The notes under the pieces are model-generated. The model worked only from the letters and a program-made list of their open reading frames with translations, did no database searches and was not told where the DNA came from. This document shows positions 51,184-60,684 of a stretch of 64,000 nucleotides of DNA, one piece after another. The stretch's first letter is position 1. Every line of letters starts with the position of its first letter. The translations under genes and the position numbers were made by a program. Source of the DNA: Neoroseomonas marina (GTDB taxonomy: Bacteria > Pseudomonadota > Alphaproteobacteria > Acetobacterales > Acetobacteraceae); NCBI RefSeq assembly GCF_012927745.1, contig NZ_JABBKX010000003.1, forward strand, positions 310,001 to 374,000. Reading direction: 5' to 3'.

Positions 51184-53082
51184 ATGGCCGGCAGCGCCCG
51201 CTCCTATGACGACACCTATGCGGCCTGGCGGCGCGATCCGGCCGGCTGGTGGGCCGAGGCGGCGAAGGGGATCACCTGGGATGCGCCGCCGGAAGCGGCC
51301 TTCGACGGCGCGCTCGGCGTGTACGGTCGCTGGTTTCCAGGCGGGCGGCTGAACACCTGCTTCAATGCGGTCGACCGTCACGTCGCGGCCGGGCGTGGGA
51401 CGCAGGCCGCCATCATCTGGGACAGCCCGATGACGGGCCGGATCGAGACCACGACCTACGCCGAGTTGCAACAGCGCGTCGCGAAGATCGCCGGCGCGCT
51501 CGCCGCGCGCGGCGTCGGCAAGGGCGATCGCGTCGTCATCTACATGCCGATGGTGCCGGAGGCGGCGATGGCGATGCTCGCCTGCGCCCGGCTGGGCGCG
51601 GTGCATTCGGTGGTGTTCGGCGGCTTCGCGGCGGCCGAGCTCGCCGCGCGCATCGCGGATGCCAAGCCGAAGGCGATCGTCTCGGCCTCCTGCGGACTCG
51701 AGCCCGGACGGGTCGTGAAGTACAAGCCGCTGCTCGACGCCGCGATCGGGCTGTCGCCGCACAAGCCCTCCAGCATGCTGATCCTGCAGCGCGAGGCCGC
51801 ACCCTGCGAACTGACGCCCGGCCGCGACGAGGACCTGCTCGCCGCCGAGGCCGCCGCCACGCCGCACGCTTGCGTGCCGGTCGAGAGCACCGACCCGCTC
51901 TACATCCTCTACACCTCGGGCACGACGGGCGCGCCCAAGGGCATCCTGCGCGACAATGGCGGGCACGCGGTCGCGCTGCACAACTCCATGTCCATGGTCT
52001 ACGGCGTGGGGCCCGGCGACGTGTTCTGGGCGGCCTCCGACGTGGGCTGGGTCGTGGGGCATTCCTACATCGTCTACGCCCCGCTTCTGGCCGGCTGCAC
52101 CACCGTCCTGTTCGAGGGCAAGCCCGTCGGCACGCCCGATGCCGGCACCTTCTGGCGGGTGTGCGAGCAGCACCGGGTGAAGGTGCTCTTCACCGCGCCG
52201 ACCGCGATCCGCGCCATCAAGAAGGAGGACCCGGACGGAGCCTTCCTGAAGCGCTACGACCTGTCGCGCATGGAAGCTCTCTACCTCGCCGGCGAGCGCT
52301 GCGACCCCGACACCATCACCTGGTCCGAGCGCCTGCTCGCCAAGCCCGTGGTCGACCATTGGTGGCAGACCGAGACGGGCTGGACCATCACCGGCAATTT
52401 CCGCGGTCTCGGCCTGTTCCCGACGCGCGCGGGGTCGGGCGGCAAGCCCGCGCCCGGCTACGACGTGGTCGTGCTGGACGAGGCACATCAGGAGGTCCCG
52501 CGCGGGCAGATCGGCAGCCTGGCGGTTCGGCTGCCGCTGCCGCCGTCCTGCCTGCCGACACTGTTCAATGCCGACGACCGCTTCCGCGAGGCCTATCTCT
52601 CGGCCTTCCCCGGCTACTACTCGACCGCCGATGCCGGGATGGTCGATGAGGACGGCTATGTCTGGGTGATGAGCCGCACCGACGACATCATCAACGTCGC
52701 CGGCCATCGCCTGTCGACCGGCGCGATGGAGGAGGTGCTGGCCTCCCATCCCGACGTCGCCGAATGCGCCGTGGTCGGCGTGCGCGATACGCTGAAGGGC
52801 CAGGTGCCGCTCGGCCTGGTCGTGCTGAAGTCCGGCGTCGCGAAGGGCGAGGCGGCGATCTCGAAGGAACTGATCGCCATGGTGCGCGACCAGATCGGAC
52901 CGGTCGCCGCCTTCAAGGATGCCCGCGTCGTCGCCCGCCTGCCCAAGACGCGATCGGGCAAGATCCTGCGCGCAACGCTGCGCAAGATCGCAGACGGGGA
53001 CGACTACGTGGTGCCGCCGACCATCGACGACCCCGCGATCCTCGATGAGGTGGGGGACGTGCTGAAGGCGGCGATGCGGTGA
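51184..53082 (+). CDS. prpE: Propionyl-CoA synthetase PrpE-like
   Basis: The enzyme activates propionate (or another short acid) with ATP and CoA. The 632-residue protein has the N-terminal ACAS part ([16 protein letters not shown]), the AMP loop [25 protein letters not shown], and the C-terminal acylation lysine in TRSGKILR. The beginning ([12 protein letters not shown]) and HWWQTETGW pattern favour PrpE over acetyl-CoA synthetase. GGAGG lies upstream of the ATG. It is divergent from actP, so uptake and activation of short acids are linked by one intergenic region. Confidence 0.9.
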   Translation: MAGSARSYDDTYAAWRRDPAGWWAEAAKGITWDAPPEAAFDGALGVYGRWFPGGRLNTCFNAVDRHVAAGRGTQAAIIWDSPMTGRIETTTYAELQQRVAKIAGALAARGVGKGDRVVIYMPMVPEAAMAMLACARLGAVHSVVFGGFAAAELAARIADAKPKAIVSASCGLEPGRVVKYKPLLDAAIGLSPHKPSSMLILQREAAPCELTPGRDEDLLAAEAAATPHACVPVESTDPLYILYTSGTTGAPKGILRDNGGHAVALHNSMSMVYGVGPGDVFWAASDVGWVVGHSYIVYAPLLAGCTTVLFEGKPVGTPDAGTFWRVCEQHRVKVLFTAPTAIRAIKKEDPDGAFLKRYDLSRMEALYLAGERCDPDTITWSERLLAKPVVDHWWQTETGWTITGNFRGLGLFPTRAGSGGKPAPGYDVVVLDEAHQEVPRGQIGSLAVRLPLPPSCLPTLFNADDRFREAYLSAFPGYYSTADAGMVDEDGYVWVMSRTDDIINVAGHRLSTGAMEEVLASHPDVAECAVVGVRDTLKGQVPLGLVVLKSGVAKGEAAISKELIAMVRDQIGPVAAFKDARVVARLPKTRSGKILRATLRKIADGDDYVVPPTIDDPAILDEVGDVLKAAMR

Positions 53083-53103
53083 GCTCGCGGCCTGTCGTCC
53101 GAG

Positions 53104-53130
53104 GGGCGCGAAGGCGATGCCTTCGTGCCC
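53104..53130. terminator. Bidirectional hairpin between convergent genes
   Basis: GGGCGCGAAGGC and GCCTTCGTGCCC form a 12-bp stem with one wobble pair and loop GAT, between prpE (+) and the glycosyltransferase (-). Confidence 0.7.
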
Positions 53131-53136
53131 GGCATC

Positions 53137-55209
53137 TCAGACGATCGCGAGATCCTCGATCAGCAGCGCGAGGTCGCGTTCGCCCGCGACCTCCCGGGTC
53201 GTTTCGCTCAGCATGAACTCCACTGCGCTGCGGCCGGGCTTCAGCCGCACCGGGATCTCCAGCCGGAAGCGTTCGGTCAGCGCGCCGCTGTCCAGGCGCA
53301 GGAACTGCGCGGGGTCGTCGTTGACCCGGAGAATGGCGCGCTGGCCCGCGATCGGGCAGCGATAATCCAGGCGCAGCGTGGCGTGGCGCGCGGCGGGCGC
53401 ATCGAGGAGCAGCCGGCACCGCCGCGCCGTGATCCAGCGGAAATGATGCGGCAGGCCGATCTCCGGCGCGGGGCCTTCCAACGCGCCAATGCCGTCCGAC
53501 ATTTCCCACAGCACGGTCTCGGCATCCTGCCGCTTCAGCAAGGCGGCCTCGATCGGTGCCGGCATCGGCGCGGCGATGTCGCCGAGCAGCGGGGCCGGGC
53601 GGGCCGTCTCGGCCTCCTCCAACTGCACGGATTCGAGGATGAAGGTCAGGTGTCGGCCGACGCCATCGGGCTGGGACTGCCGCGAGGGGCGGATCTCGAT
53701 GTCGCGATAGCCGGGCGGGCCGTCCAGCGTCACCTCGACCGGAACCGGCACCGAGATATCGGCGAGCGGCAGAGGGACATCGCGCGGCGTCACGCCCTCG
53801 CCACCGATCCCCAGGCGCTGGCCGCCGAGCGCGTTGCGCACGATGAGCCGCAGGCGACGGCGACCCGCTTCGGCGCTGAACACCCGCAGCGTCGTCACCG
53901 CGCCGATCGACCAGCGGAAGGGCGCGTCGAGCCCAAGCTGCGGATAGGGCCCCTCGGAATGCTCGCTCGCCCCGCCGACCAGCGACCAGCTGCCATCGGC
54001 CGGCGGCGCGTTCTCGTCCGCCACCGGCGGCGGCGGGGGCGGCGCGAAGGGTGCCAGCAGCCGCGCGAGCTGATCGGACGGCATCTCCGCGATGCGGCGG
54101 ATCAGCACCTCGAGCCCCTCGCGCTGCGGATCGAACACGCTGCGCAGCGCGGCGAGCGGCCGGCTCGCATCGGCCCAGTCGAAGGTCAGGCGGTTCTCGG
54201 CGCGGCCGACATTGAGATAGTGCTCGAAGGGGTTGCCGCCGGCCGCGCGCGCATCGGCATGGCGCGCGACGTAGAAGGCCGGGTCGAAGAAGGGGTTTGG
54301 CGCGAAGCCGTGCTTCCAGCCGACATACATGTAGTGCTCGACGGGATCGACCAGGCGTTCCCGCGGGTGCAGGGCGCGGTACCAATCCTCGAAGAACAGG
54401 CCCGAGGCGCGCACCTGCGCCGTCACCTCGGCGACGCGGCGCGGATGCTCGGTCACGCCGGGGCGGAAGTTCTCCTGGAAGAAGCGGGTCGACAGCGCCG
54501 GCTTGCCGAAGGTGCAGCCGATCCGCCACCACTCGTGGAAGCACAGAGCCTCCTGGTTCGTCGACATCCCGCCCTGGGTGTAGACGGCGACAACCGTGTT
54601 GCCGTGGTGGAAGCGCGCGCCCGCCGCGCGCATGCGGAACATCAGGTCGTGGTCGGCCGCGATGCGGAAGCCGATGTCGTAGGGGTTCTCGAGCAGCAGC
54701 GCCGTGCGGGTGAAAGTCGCCTGGTGGCAGGGAATGCCGCTCAGCCAGCGGAAGGAGAAGTCGCTCGCGCGCAGCCGCGACCAGGTCTCCTCGAAATCCG
54801 CCGCCTTGTGCAGCACCATCGACCCGTCGAGCAGGCGATACAGGTGATGGCCGATCACGAAATCCGCATCCGGCGGGACATCGCGCAGCGCGTGCTCGAT
54901 CGCCTGCGGGTCGGCGAACCAGTCGCCCGCATTCATGAAGATGATCCACTCGCCCGAGGCGAGTGCGGCCGCCTTGTTCATGGCGTCGTAGGGGCCGCGG
55001 TCCTTGCCGCTCTCCCACCGCGTCACGCCCGAGGCCGGGTCGCGCAGGATCGCGATGGTGCCGTCGGTCGATCCGCCGTCGACGACGAGGACCTCCTTCT
55101 CCTGCCAGGTCTGCCGCGCGATGGAGCGCAGCGTGCCCGGCAGCTCCGCCGCGGCGTTCAGCGTGACCACCGCGACGGTCACCAGCGGTCGGCGCATCGG
55201 CTGCGTCAT
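53137..55209 (-). CDS. Family 2 glycosyltransferase with duplicated C-terminal modules
   Basis: The 690-residue protein starts with a GT2 domain (about 8-240) with VAVVTLNAAAELPGTLRSI, VVDGGSTDGT, GPYDAMNKAAALASGEW and NAGDWF, as in colanic-acid-type transferases. A middle part has PVEHYMYVGWKHGFAPNPFF and NPFEHYLNVGRAENR, a repeat found in large surface-glycan enzymes. The C-terminal 270 residues hold two similar beta-rich modules, at about 420-532 and 579-690, each opening with E-G-P-x-P-x-x-G-L-x-x-x-F-R-W. The ATG at 55209 overlaps the upstream glycosyltransferase stop by 4 bp. Confidence 0.85.
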   Translation of the reverse strand: MTQPMRRPLVTVAVVTLNAAAELPGTLRSIARQTWQEKEVLVVDGGSTDGTIAILRDPASGVTRWESGKDRGPYDAMNKAAALASGEWIIFMNAGDWFADPQAIEHALRDVPPDADFVIGHHLYRLLDGSMVLHKAADFEETWSRLRASDFSFRWLSGIPCHQATFTRTALLLENPYDIGFRIAADHDLMFRMRAAGARFHHGNTVVAVYTQGGMSTNQEALCFHEWWRIGCTFGKPALSTRFFQENFRPGVTEHPRRVAEVTAQVRASGLFFEDWYRALHPRERLVDPVEHYMYVGWKHGFAPNPFFDPAFYVARHADARAAGGNPFEHYLNVGRAENRLTFDWADASRPLAALRSVFDPQREGLEVLIRRIAEMPSDQLARLLAPFAPPPPPPVADENAPPADGSWSLVGGASEHSEGPYPQLGLDAPFRWSIGAVTTLRVFSAEAGRRRLRLIVRNALGGQRLGIGGEGVTPRDVPLPLADISVPVPVEVTLDGPPGYRDIEIRPSRQSQPDGVGRHLTFILESVQLEEAETARPAPLLGDIAAPMPAPIEAALLKRQDAETVLWEMSDGIGALEGPAPEIGLPHHFRWITARRCRLLLDAPAARHATLRLDYRCPIAGQRAILRVNDDPAQFLRLDSGALTERFRLEIPVRLKPGRSAVEFMLSETTREVAGERDLALLIEDLAIV

Positions 55210-56189
55210 GCGATCATCGCGAGCGACGCCTCGCGCAGCAGCGCCGTGTCGGCGCCGCGCGGCGCGTCGATGTAGTCGAGCAGCCGGCCGCGGCGATCGC
55301 GCTCCCACCGTTCGAAGCCCGCCTCGATGCCTTGGCGGGCGCGGCGCCCGATCTCGGCCATGCGGGAGAGATCGAGCGGCGCGGGTTCCCGCGGTGTGAA
55401 GAGCAACCCGTTCACGCCATGGGTGATGTATTCGTTCATCGTCGGGTTGTCGGCGGCGATGACGCATTGCCCGCGCGCCATGGCCTCGAGGAAGGACATG
55501 CCGATCCCTTCATGCAGGCGGGGCGCGACATAACCGGCGAAGCCGCGTGTCAGCGCGTCGAGTTCCGCGCGGTCCTCGAACCAGGTCGAGGTGGTGATGC
55601 GGTAGCGCGCGATCTCCTCGGCCGGCGGCGGTTCCGGCGTGCCGTAGGTCGGGTCGAGGTGCATGTGCAGGTGGACGCGGCCCGCGAAGCCCGGCGGCAG
55701 CAGCCGGCGCACCTCGGGCCAGCCCAGGTCGCGGCGCCGCTGCCAGAAGAACAGCGATTCAGGCTCCGGGTCAGCGACCGGGACCTGGCTCCCCGGGTCG
55801 GGCATGTATTCGAAGCAGGCGCTTTCGAGGCCGCGGCGCAGCATCTGCAGGTGCAGCGTGCGGCTGAAGCAGACGATGCGCATGTGCCCCGCGACGCGGC
55901 GCCAGAAATCATCCTTCGCCATGCGAGCGGAATCGAGCATGGGATAGAAGGTGACCGGCACCGAGGGCCCCGCCGCGGCGACCGCGGCGGCGAGGCTTTC
56001 CATCTGCCAGATGTGGATGTGGTCGTAGCCCCGCGCGACGATCCCCGGCACGTCGAGCGCGATGCCCCCCGCCCAGCTATCGTCGAAGAAACAATCCATC
56101 GCACCATAGGCCTCGCGCAGGATGTCCTGCATGAAGCCCGAGGACGCCGTGCGCTGGTGATAGGAATGGCCGAGGAAGGCGATGGTCAC
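55206..56189 (-). CDS. GT4-like glycosyltransferase
   Basis: The 327-residue protein has a GT-B plan: a short N-terminal half (IAFLGHSYHQRTASSGFM, HIHIWQMESLAAAVAAAGP) and a C-terminal sugar-nucleotide half with PRLHEGIGMSFLEAMARGQ, the E-x7-E pattern of GT4 enzymes, followed by NEYITHGVNGLLFTP. It begins within 4 bp of the stop of the unknown gene upstream and overlaps the GT2 gene, so the three form one unit. The acceptor glycan, probably a surface or flagellar sugar, cannot be named. Confidence 0.85.
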   Translation of the reverse strand: MTIAFLGHSYHQRTASSGFMQDILREAYGAMDCFFDDSWAGGIALDVPGIVARGYDHIHIWQMESLAAAVAAAGPSVPVTFYPMLDSARMAKDDFWRRVAGHMRIVCFSRTLHLQMLRRGLESACFEYMPDPGSQVPVADPEPESLFFWQRRRDLGWPEVRRLLPPGFAGRVHLHMHLDPTYGTPEPPPAEEIARYRITTSTWFEDRAELDALTRGFAGYVAPRLHEGIGMSFLEAMARGQCVIAADNPTMNEYITHGVNGLLFTPREPAPLDLSRMAEIGRRARQGIEAGFERWERDRRGRLLDYIDAPRGADTALLREASLAMIA

Positions 56190-56755
56190 GCGCTCTCCTC
56201 CGCCGCCGGAGCGAGGAGGCCCTGCTGCTGCGCGTGGCGCAGCGTGAAATACAGCGCCGCGTGGATCTCGGCAGCCGCGGCGATGCGGGCCGGTTCGCGG
56301 TCGTGTCCGGCACGCACCGACTCGCGCGCAGCCTGCAGCAAGGCGGCCGCGGCCCCCTGCGCTTCGGGCAGGCTGAGCGCGGGCTGCGCGGCAATGGCGG
56401 CGATCGCACGCGACGCCGCGCTGGCCGCCACCTGCCCTGCCTTCGCCGCCAGGCGGTCGACGAAGCCGCGTTCCAGCGGCACGGCTGTTTCCGTCAGGGG
56501 CGGGGTCATGACGAGACCGGGGTTTTCGGCGGCACGAAGCGCGAGGAGGATGCCGTCCGCCATGCGGATCGCGCGCAGCGTGACCGGCGGCGCGAGCTCG
56601 GACACCACGGCGCGCAGCGCCACGAATCCATCGCCCCGCGCCATGAGCGAGAGCGCGACACCGCCCGGCGGCGCCGCCTCGACCGTCTCGTCTGCCACTC
56701 TGCCCCCGCTTCGGACGACGGCCTTCCCGGCCGCTTCACGTGCTGGAAAATCCAT
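56186..56755 (-). CDS. Unknown protein at the head of the glycosyltransferase unit
   Basis: I do not recognise this protein. With the ATG at 56755 it has 189 residues; an ATG at 56824 would add 23. It is Ala-rich, has no signal peptide or membrane helix, and shows a beta-like first half (GGVALSLMARGDGFVALRA, VTLRAIRMADGILLALRAA) and a helical second half ending QQQGLLAPAAEESA. The stop overlaps the GT4 start by 4 bp, so it is translated with the glycosyltransferases. It may be a partner or a methyltransferase-like remnant; no motif supports a function. Confidence 0.6.
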   Translation of the reverse strand: MDFPAREAAGKAVVRSGGRVADETVEAAPPGGVALSLMARGDGFVALRAVVSELAPPVTLRAIRMADGILLALRAAENPGLVMTPPLTETAVPLERGFVDRLAAKAGQVAASAASRAIAAIAAQPALSLPEAQGAAAALLQAARESVRAGHDREPARIAAAAEIHAALYFTLRHAQQQGLLAPAAEESA

Positions 56756-56869
56756 CCGCACCGGAACGGTGTCAACGGCGGAAGACAACCCAGGCCGGCG
56801 CGAAGCCTCGGTTCTGCATGACATTCAGGACAGGCGGCTCACGCTCGTCGGCGCGACCGCAGGCATGTG

Positions 56870-58001
56870 TCAACGCGCGGCGGCGCTCGCCTCGGATCGT
56901 GTCGCCCCGACGCGCTGGGCCAGCGCCGCGGCCATGAACTCGTCCAGGTCGCCATCCAGCACGGCATCGGGATTGCCCTTCTCCACGCTGGTCCGCAGGT
57001 CCTTCACCATCTGGTAGGGCTGCAGCACGTAGGAGCGGATCTGGTGGCCCCAGCCGATGTCGGTCTTGCCGGCCTCGACCGCGTCGCTGATCGCCTCGCG
57101 CTTGCGCAGTTCCAGCTCGTACAGGCGGGCCTTCAGCATCTCCATCGCGATGGCGCGGTTGCGATGCTGGCTGCGGTCCTGGGTCGAGGCCACCACGATC
57201 CCGGTCGGGATATGGGTGAAGCGGACGCCCGATTCCGTCTTGTTGACGTGCTGGCCGCCGGCGCCCGAGGCGCGGAAGGTGTCGGTCTTGAGGTCGGCCG
57301 GATTGATCTCGACCTCGATCTTGTCGTCGATCACGGGGAAGACATAGACGGAGGCGAAGGAGGTCTGCCGCCGCGCCGCCGCGTCGAAGGGGCTGATGCG
57401 TACCAGGCGGTGCACGCCCGTCTCGGTCTTCAGCCAGCCATAGGCGTTGGCACCGCTGACCTGGATCGTGGCCGACTTCACGCCCGCCTGCTCGCCGTCC
57501 GAGCGTTCCGTCACGCTGACCTTGTAACCGCGCTTCTCGGCCCAGCGCACATACATGCGCAGCAGCATCTCGGCCCAGTCCTGGGCCTCGGTGCCGCCGG
57601 CGCCGGCATTTACCTCCAGATAGGCGTCGTTGGCATCCGCTTCGCCCGAGAGCAGGCTCTCGATCTCGAGCCGCTTCGCCTCGGCCGCGAGTCCCTCGAG
57701 GTCGGCGAGCGCGGCCTTGATCGTGTCCTCGTCGCCCTCGGCCTCGGCGAGTTCAATGAGGCCGAGCGCATCGGCGACGTCGCGCTCCAGCTTCTGCACG
57801 CCCTCGACCTGGCCGGCGAGACGGCCGCGCTCCCGCATCACGCGGCCGGCTTCGGCCGCATCGTTCCAGAGCGTGGGGTCCTCGGCGCGAGCGTTCAGCT
57901 CTTCGAGGCGGCGGACGGCGGCATCCCAGTCAAAGATGCCTCCTCAGCAGGGACACCGAGGCGGTGATCTGCTCGTTCAGGGATTCGGCTTCAGCGCGCA
58001 T
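56870..58001 (-). CDS. prfB: Peptide chain release factor 2, with programmed +1 frameshift
   Basis: RF2 ends translation at UGA and UAA. The first frame runs from the ATG at 58001 for 23 codons to an in-frame TGA at 57932-57930. The rest continues in the +1 frame from D (57931) to the stop at 56870, giving 376 residues. The anticodon-like SPF is in [16 protein letters not shown], and the catalytic GGQ is in [10 protein letters not shown]. The ATG is 9 bp after the mrcA stop. The frameshift makes RF2 control its own amount. Confidence 0.95.
57929..57944 (-). other. Programmed +1 frameshift site of prfB
   Basis: On the - strand the sequence is AGGAGG-CAT-CTT-TGA-C. The Shine-Dalgarno-like AGGAGG is 3 bp before the slippery CTT, and TGA with a following C is a poor stop, as in the known E. 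coli site. Without the shift the product would have 23 residues. Confidence 0.93.
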
Positions 58002-58010
58002 GGCGGGCGC

Positions 58011-60611
58011 TCAATAGAGCCCGCCCAGGTTGCTGTCGAGGCCGGTCGCGGAGGCACCGCCTCCTTCCTCCACGTCGCGCATCCGGCGCGCCGAGTTCTC
58101 CGTCCCCGGACGGAACGCCTCGAGGATCGAGCCATTGCCGACGTTGATGCGCACGAGCGCGACGCCGGGCGGCGCCCGGAACGGCACGGGCGGGCTGTCG
58201 CGCAGCGCCGCGGCGACCACTTCGCGGAAGATCGGCGCCGCATTGCCGCCGCCCGTTTCCCCGCTGCCGAGGGTGCGCGGGTCGTCGAAGCCCATCCACA
58301 CGGCCACGACGATGTCGGGCGTGAAGCCGACGAACCAGTTGTCCTTGTAGTCGTCGGTCGTGCCGGTCTTGCCGGCGACGGGACGGCCGAGACGGTCGCC
58401 GATCGCGGACTGGCCTGTGCCGCGGGCGACGACGCCCTGCAGCAGGGACACCATCTGGTAGGCCGCGATCGGATCCGTGACCTGGCGACGCTGCGGGTCG
58501 ACCAGTTCGGGCGGCTGCCCCTCCGGCCCGCCCGCACAGCCTGCGCAGGTGCGGCGGTCGGCGCGCCAGACGACGCGACCGCGCCGATCCTGGACGGAAT
58601 CGATCAGGGTCGGCGTCACCTCGACGCCGCCGTTGACGAAGGCGGCATAGCCCGCGGCCATGCGCATCACCGTCGTCTCGCCCGCGCCGAGCGACATCGC
58701 AAGATACCGCGGCATGTTCGGAATGACCCCGAAGCGCGCCGCCGAATCCGCCACCGCATCCATGCCGACCTGCTGCGCGAGCCGGACGGTCACGAGGTTG
58801 AGGCTGCGTTCCATCGCCTGCCGCATCGTGACCCAGCCATAGGTCCGGCCCGCGGTGTAGTTCTGCGGCCGCCACAGCCGTCCGCCGGACATCACCTCGA
58901 TCGGCTCGTCCAGCAGCTCGGTATTGGGCGGCATGCCCTGTTCGAGCGCGGTGATGTAGACGAACGGCTTGAAGGAGGATCCGGGCTGCCGCATCGCCTG
59001 CGTCGCCCGGTTGAACCAGGACCGTTCGAAGGACCAGCCACCGGCCATCGCCAGGACGCGGCCGGATTGCGGGTCGAGCGCGACGACCGCCCCTTCGGCC
59101 TGCGGCATCTGGCGCAGTTCCAGCCGCTCGGGCCGCGCGGGGCGGTTCTGGGCGGCGAGCTGCGTCGGCATCGGTTCGACGTAGACGACGTCCCCGACGT
59201 TCACGACCTGGTTCATCCGGGACGGCTGGCCGCCGACGATGCGTCCGTCGCGTGCGGCCCGCGCCCAGGCGAGGTCCTGCAGATACATCAGTCCGGTGCG
59301 CGGCTGCGGCGCGCCGCGCGCGTCGCCCCGCTCGATCCAGCCGAGCCGCGCCTCGGTGTTGCGCACCTCGAGGACGACCGCGAGCCGCCATTCCGGCAGG
59401 CCGCCCGGCGGGCGCTGATACGCCTCGAGCGCAGGCATCCATTCCGTCGGACCGGCGGCGATCTGCCCGAAGGCCCCGCGCCAGCCGCCGCGGCGGCGAT
59501 CGTAGGACACCAGCCCATCCCGCAGCGCGCGTTCCGTCGCCGCCTGCAGGGCGGGGTCGAGGCTGGTGCGGACGACGAGGCCGCCCATCGTCGTCTGTTC
59601 CGCGCCGTAGCGCTGCACCAGTTCGCGACGCACTTCCTCGGTGAAGTGCTGGCCGACCGTGATGACGTCGGGCCGGCGCGACGGGCGCGGCACGATGGGT
59701 TCGGCCTTCGCGTAGCGCGCCTCTTCCCGGGTGATGTACCCGTCCTCGGCCATGCGATCGAGCACCCAGTCGCGCCGGGCGCGCGCCGCCTCGGGGAAGC
59801 GGACCGGATTGTAGTTGTTGGGCGCCTTGGGCAGGGCCGCGAGGAAGGCGGCCTCCGCCAGCGTCAGCTCGTCGAGGCCCTTGTTGAAATAGGCCTGGGC
59901 GGCGGCCGCCACCCCGTAGGCGCTCTGCCCGAGGAAGATCTCGTTCAGGTAGAGCTCGAGGATGCGGTCCTTGGACAGCGCCTGTTCGATGCGCACGGCG
60001 AGGATCGCCTCGCGCACCTTGCGCATCACGCTGCGCTCGTTGCCGACCAGCATGTTCTTGGCGACCTGCTGGGTGATGGTCGAGGCCCCACCCATGCGCC
60101 GGCCCGAGCCGTAGTTCTCGATCGCCGTCAGCACCGAACGCCCGATGCCGAGCGGATCGACGCCGGCATGTTCCCAGAAGCGCTGATCCTCGGCCGAGAC
60201 GAAGGCCTGCTGCACGCGCTGGGGAATGGCCTCGATCGGGACGAAGACGCGGCGTTCCGTCGCGAGCTCGGCGGTCAGGCGGCTGTCGGCCGCATAGATG
60301 CGGCTCATCTGCGGCGGCTCGTAATCGGCGAGCCAGCGGTAGTCGGGCAGGTCCTCGGCGACCTGGCGATAGAGCCCGTAGCCCGCCACCGCCGCGACCA
60401 GCCCGCCGGCGAGCATCACGACGAAGAACAGCTTGAACAGCCCGAGGCCACGGCGGCGACGCTTCTTCCGTTCGGGCGCCTCGCGGGCCTTCCGCTCGGG
60501 CGGCGCGGCGTCCTCGGCCGTGGGTTCGGGGCGCGCAGGCTCCGCCTTGCCCTTGCGCCGCTGGCGCGTGGGATCGAGGGGAGCTTCGGCGCGAAGGTCG
60601 TTCGGGCTCAT
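58011..60611 (-). CDS. mrcA: Penicillin-binding protein 1A
   Basis: This bifunctional enzyme builds and cross-links peptidoglycan at the inner membrane. The 866-residue protein has a basic cytoplasmic start, one membrane helix (FKLFFVVMLAGGLVAAVAGY) and a GT51 transglycosylase domain (EDQRFWEHAGVD, GASTITQQVAKN). After an OB-like insert comes the transpeptidase domain with SSFK (GSSFKPFVY), SLN and KTG (GKTGTTDDYKDNWF). The start at 60611 has AGGAGG just upstream; an ATG at 60650 has no such site. It lies between amiC and prfB. Confidence 0.95.
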   Translation of the reverse strand: MSPNDLRAEAPLDPTRQRRKGKAEPARPEPTAEDAAPPERKAREAPERKKRRRRGLGLFKLFFVVMLAGGLVAAVAGYGLYRQVAEDLPDYRWLADYEPPQMSRIYAADSRLTAELATERRVFVPIEAIPQRVQQAFVSAEDQRFWEHAGVDPLGIGRSVLTAIENYGSGRRMGGASTITQQVAKNMLVGNERSVMRKVREAILAVRIEQALSKDRILELYLNEIFLGQSAYGVAAAAQAYFNKGLDELTLAEAAFLAALPKAPNNYNPVRFPEAARARRDWVLDRMAEDGYITREEARYAKAEPIVPRPSRRPDVITVGQHFTEEVRRELVQRYGAEQTTMGGLVVRTSLDPALQAATERALRDGLVSYDRRRGGWRGAFGQIAAGPTEWMPALEAYQRPPGGLPEWRLAVVLEVRNTEARLGWIERGDARGAPQPRTGLMYLQDLAWARAARDGRIVGGQPSRMNQVVNVGDVVYVEPMPTQLAAQNRPARPERLELRQMPQAEGAVVALDPQSGRVLAMAGGWSFERSWFNRATQAMRQPGSSFKPFVYITALEQGMPPNTELLDEPIEVMSGGRLWRPQNYTAGRTYGWVTMRQAMERSLNLVTVRLAQQVGMDAVADSAARFGVIPNMPRYLAMSLGAGETTVMRMAAGYAAFVNGGVEVTPTLIDSVQDRRGRVVWRADRRTCAGCAGGPEGQPPELVDPQRRQVTDPIAAYQMVSLLQGVVARGTGQSAIGDRLGRPVAGKTGTTDDYKDNWFVGFTPDIVVAVWMGFDDPRTLGSGETGGGNAAPIFREVVAAALRDSPPVPFRAPPGVALVRINVGNGSILEAFRPGTENSARRMRDVEEGGGASATGLDSNLGGLY

Positions 60612-60684
60612 CGGCCTCCTGATACACCGGCTCGCGACGGGCCGCGACATGGCGCTGAATCACGCGGCCGCGTGCGGCGGCAGG

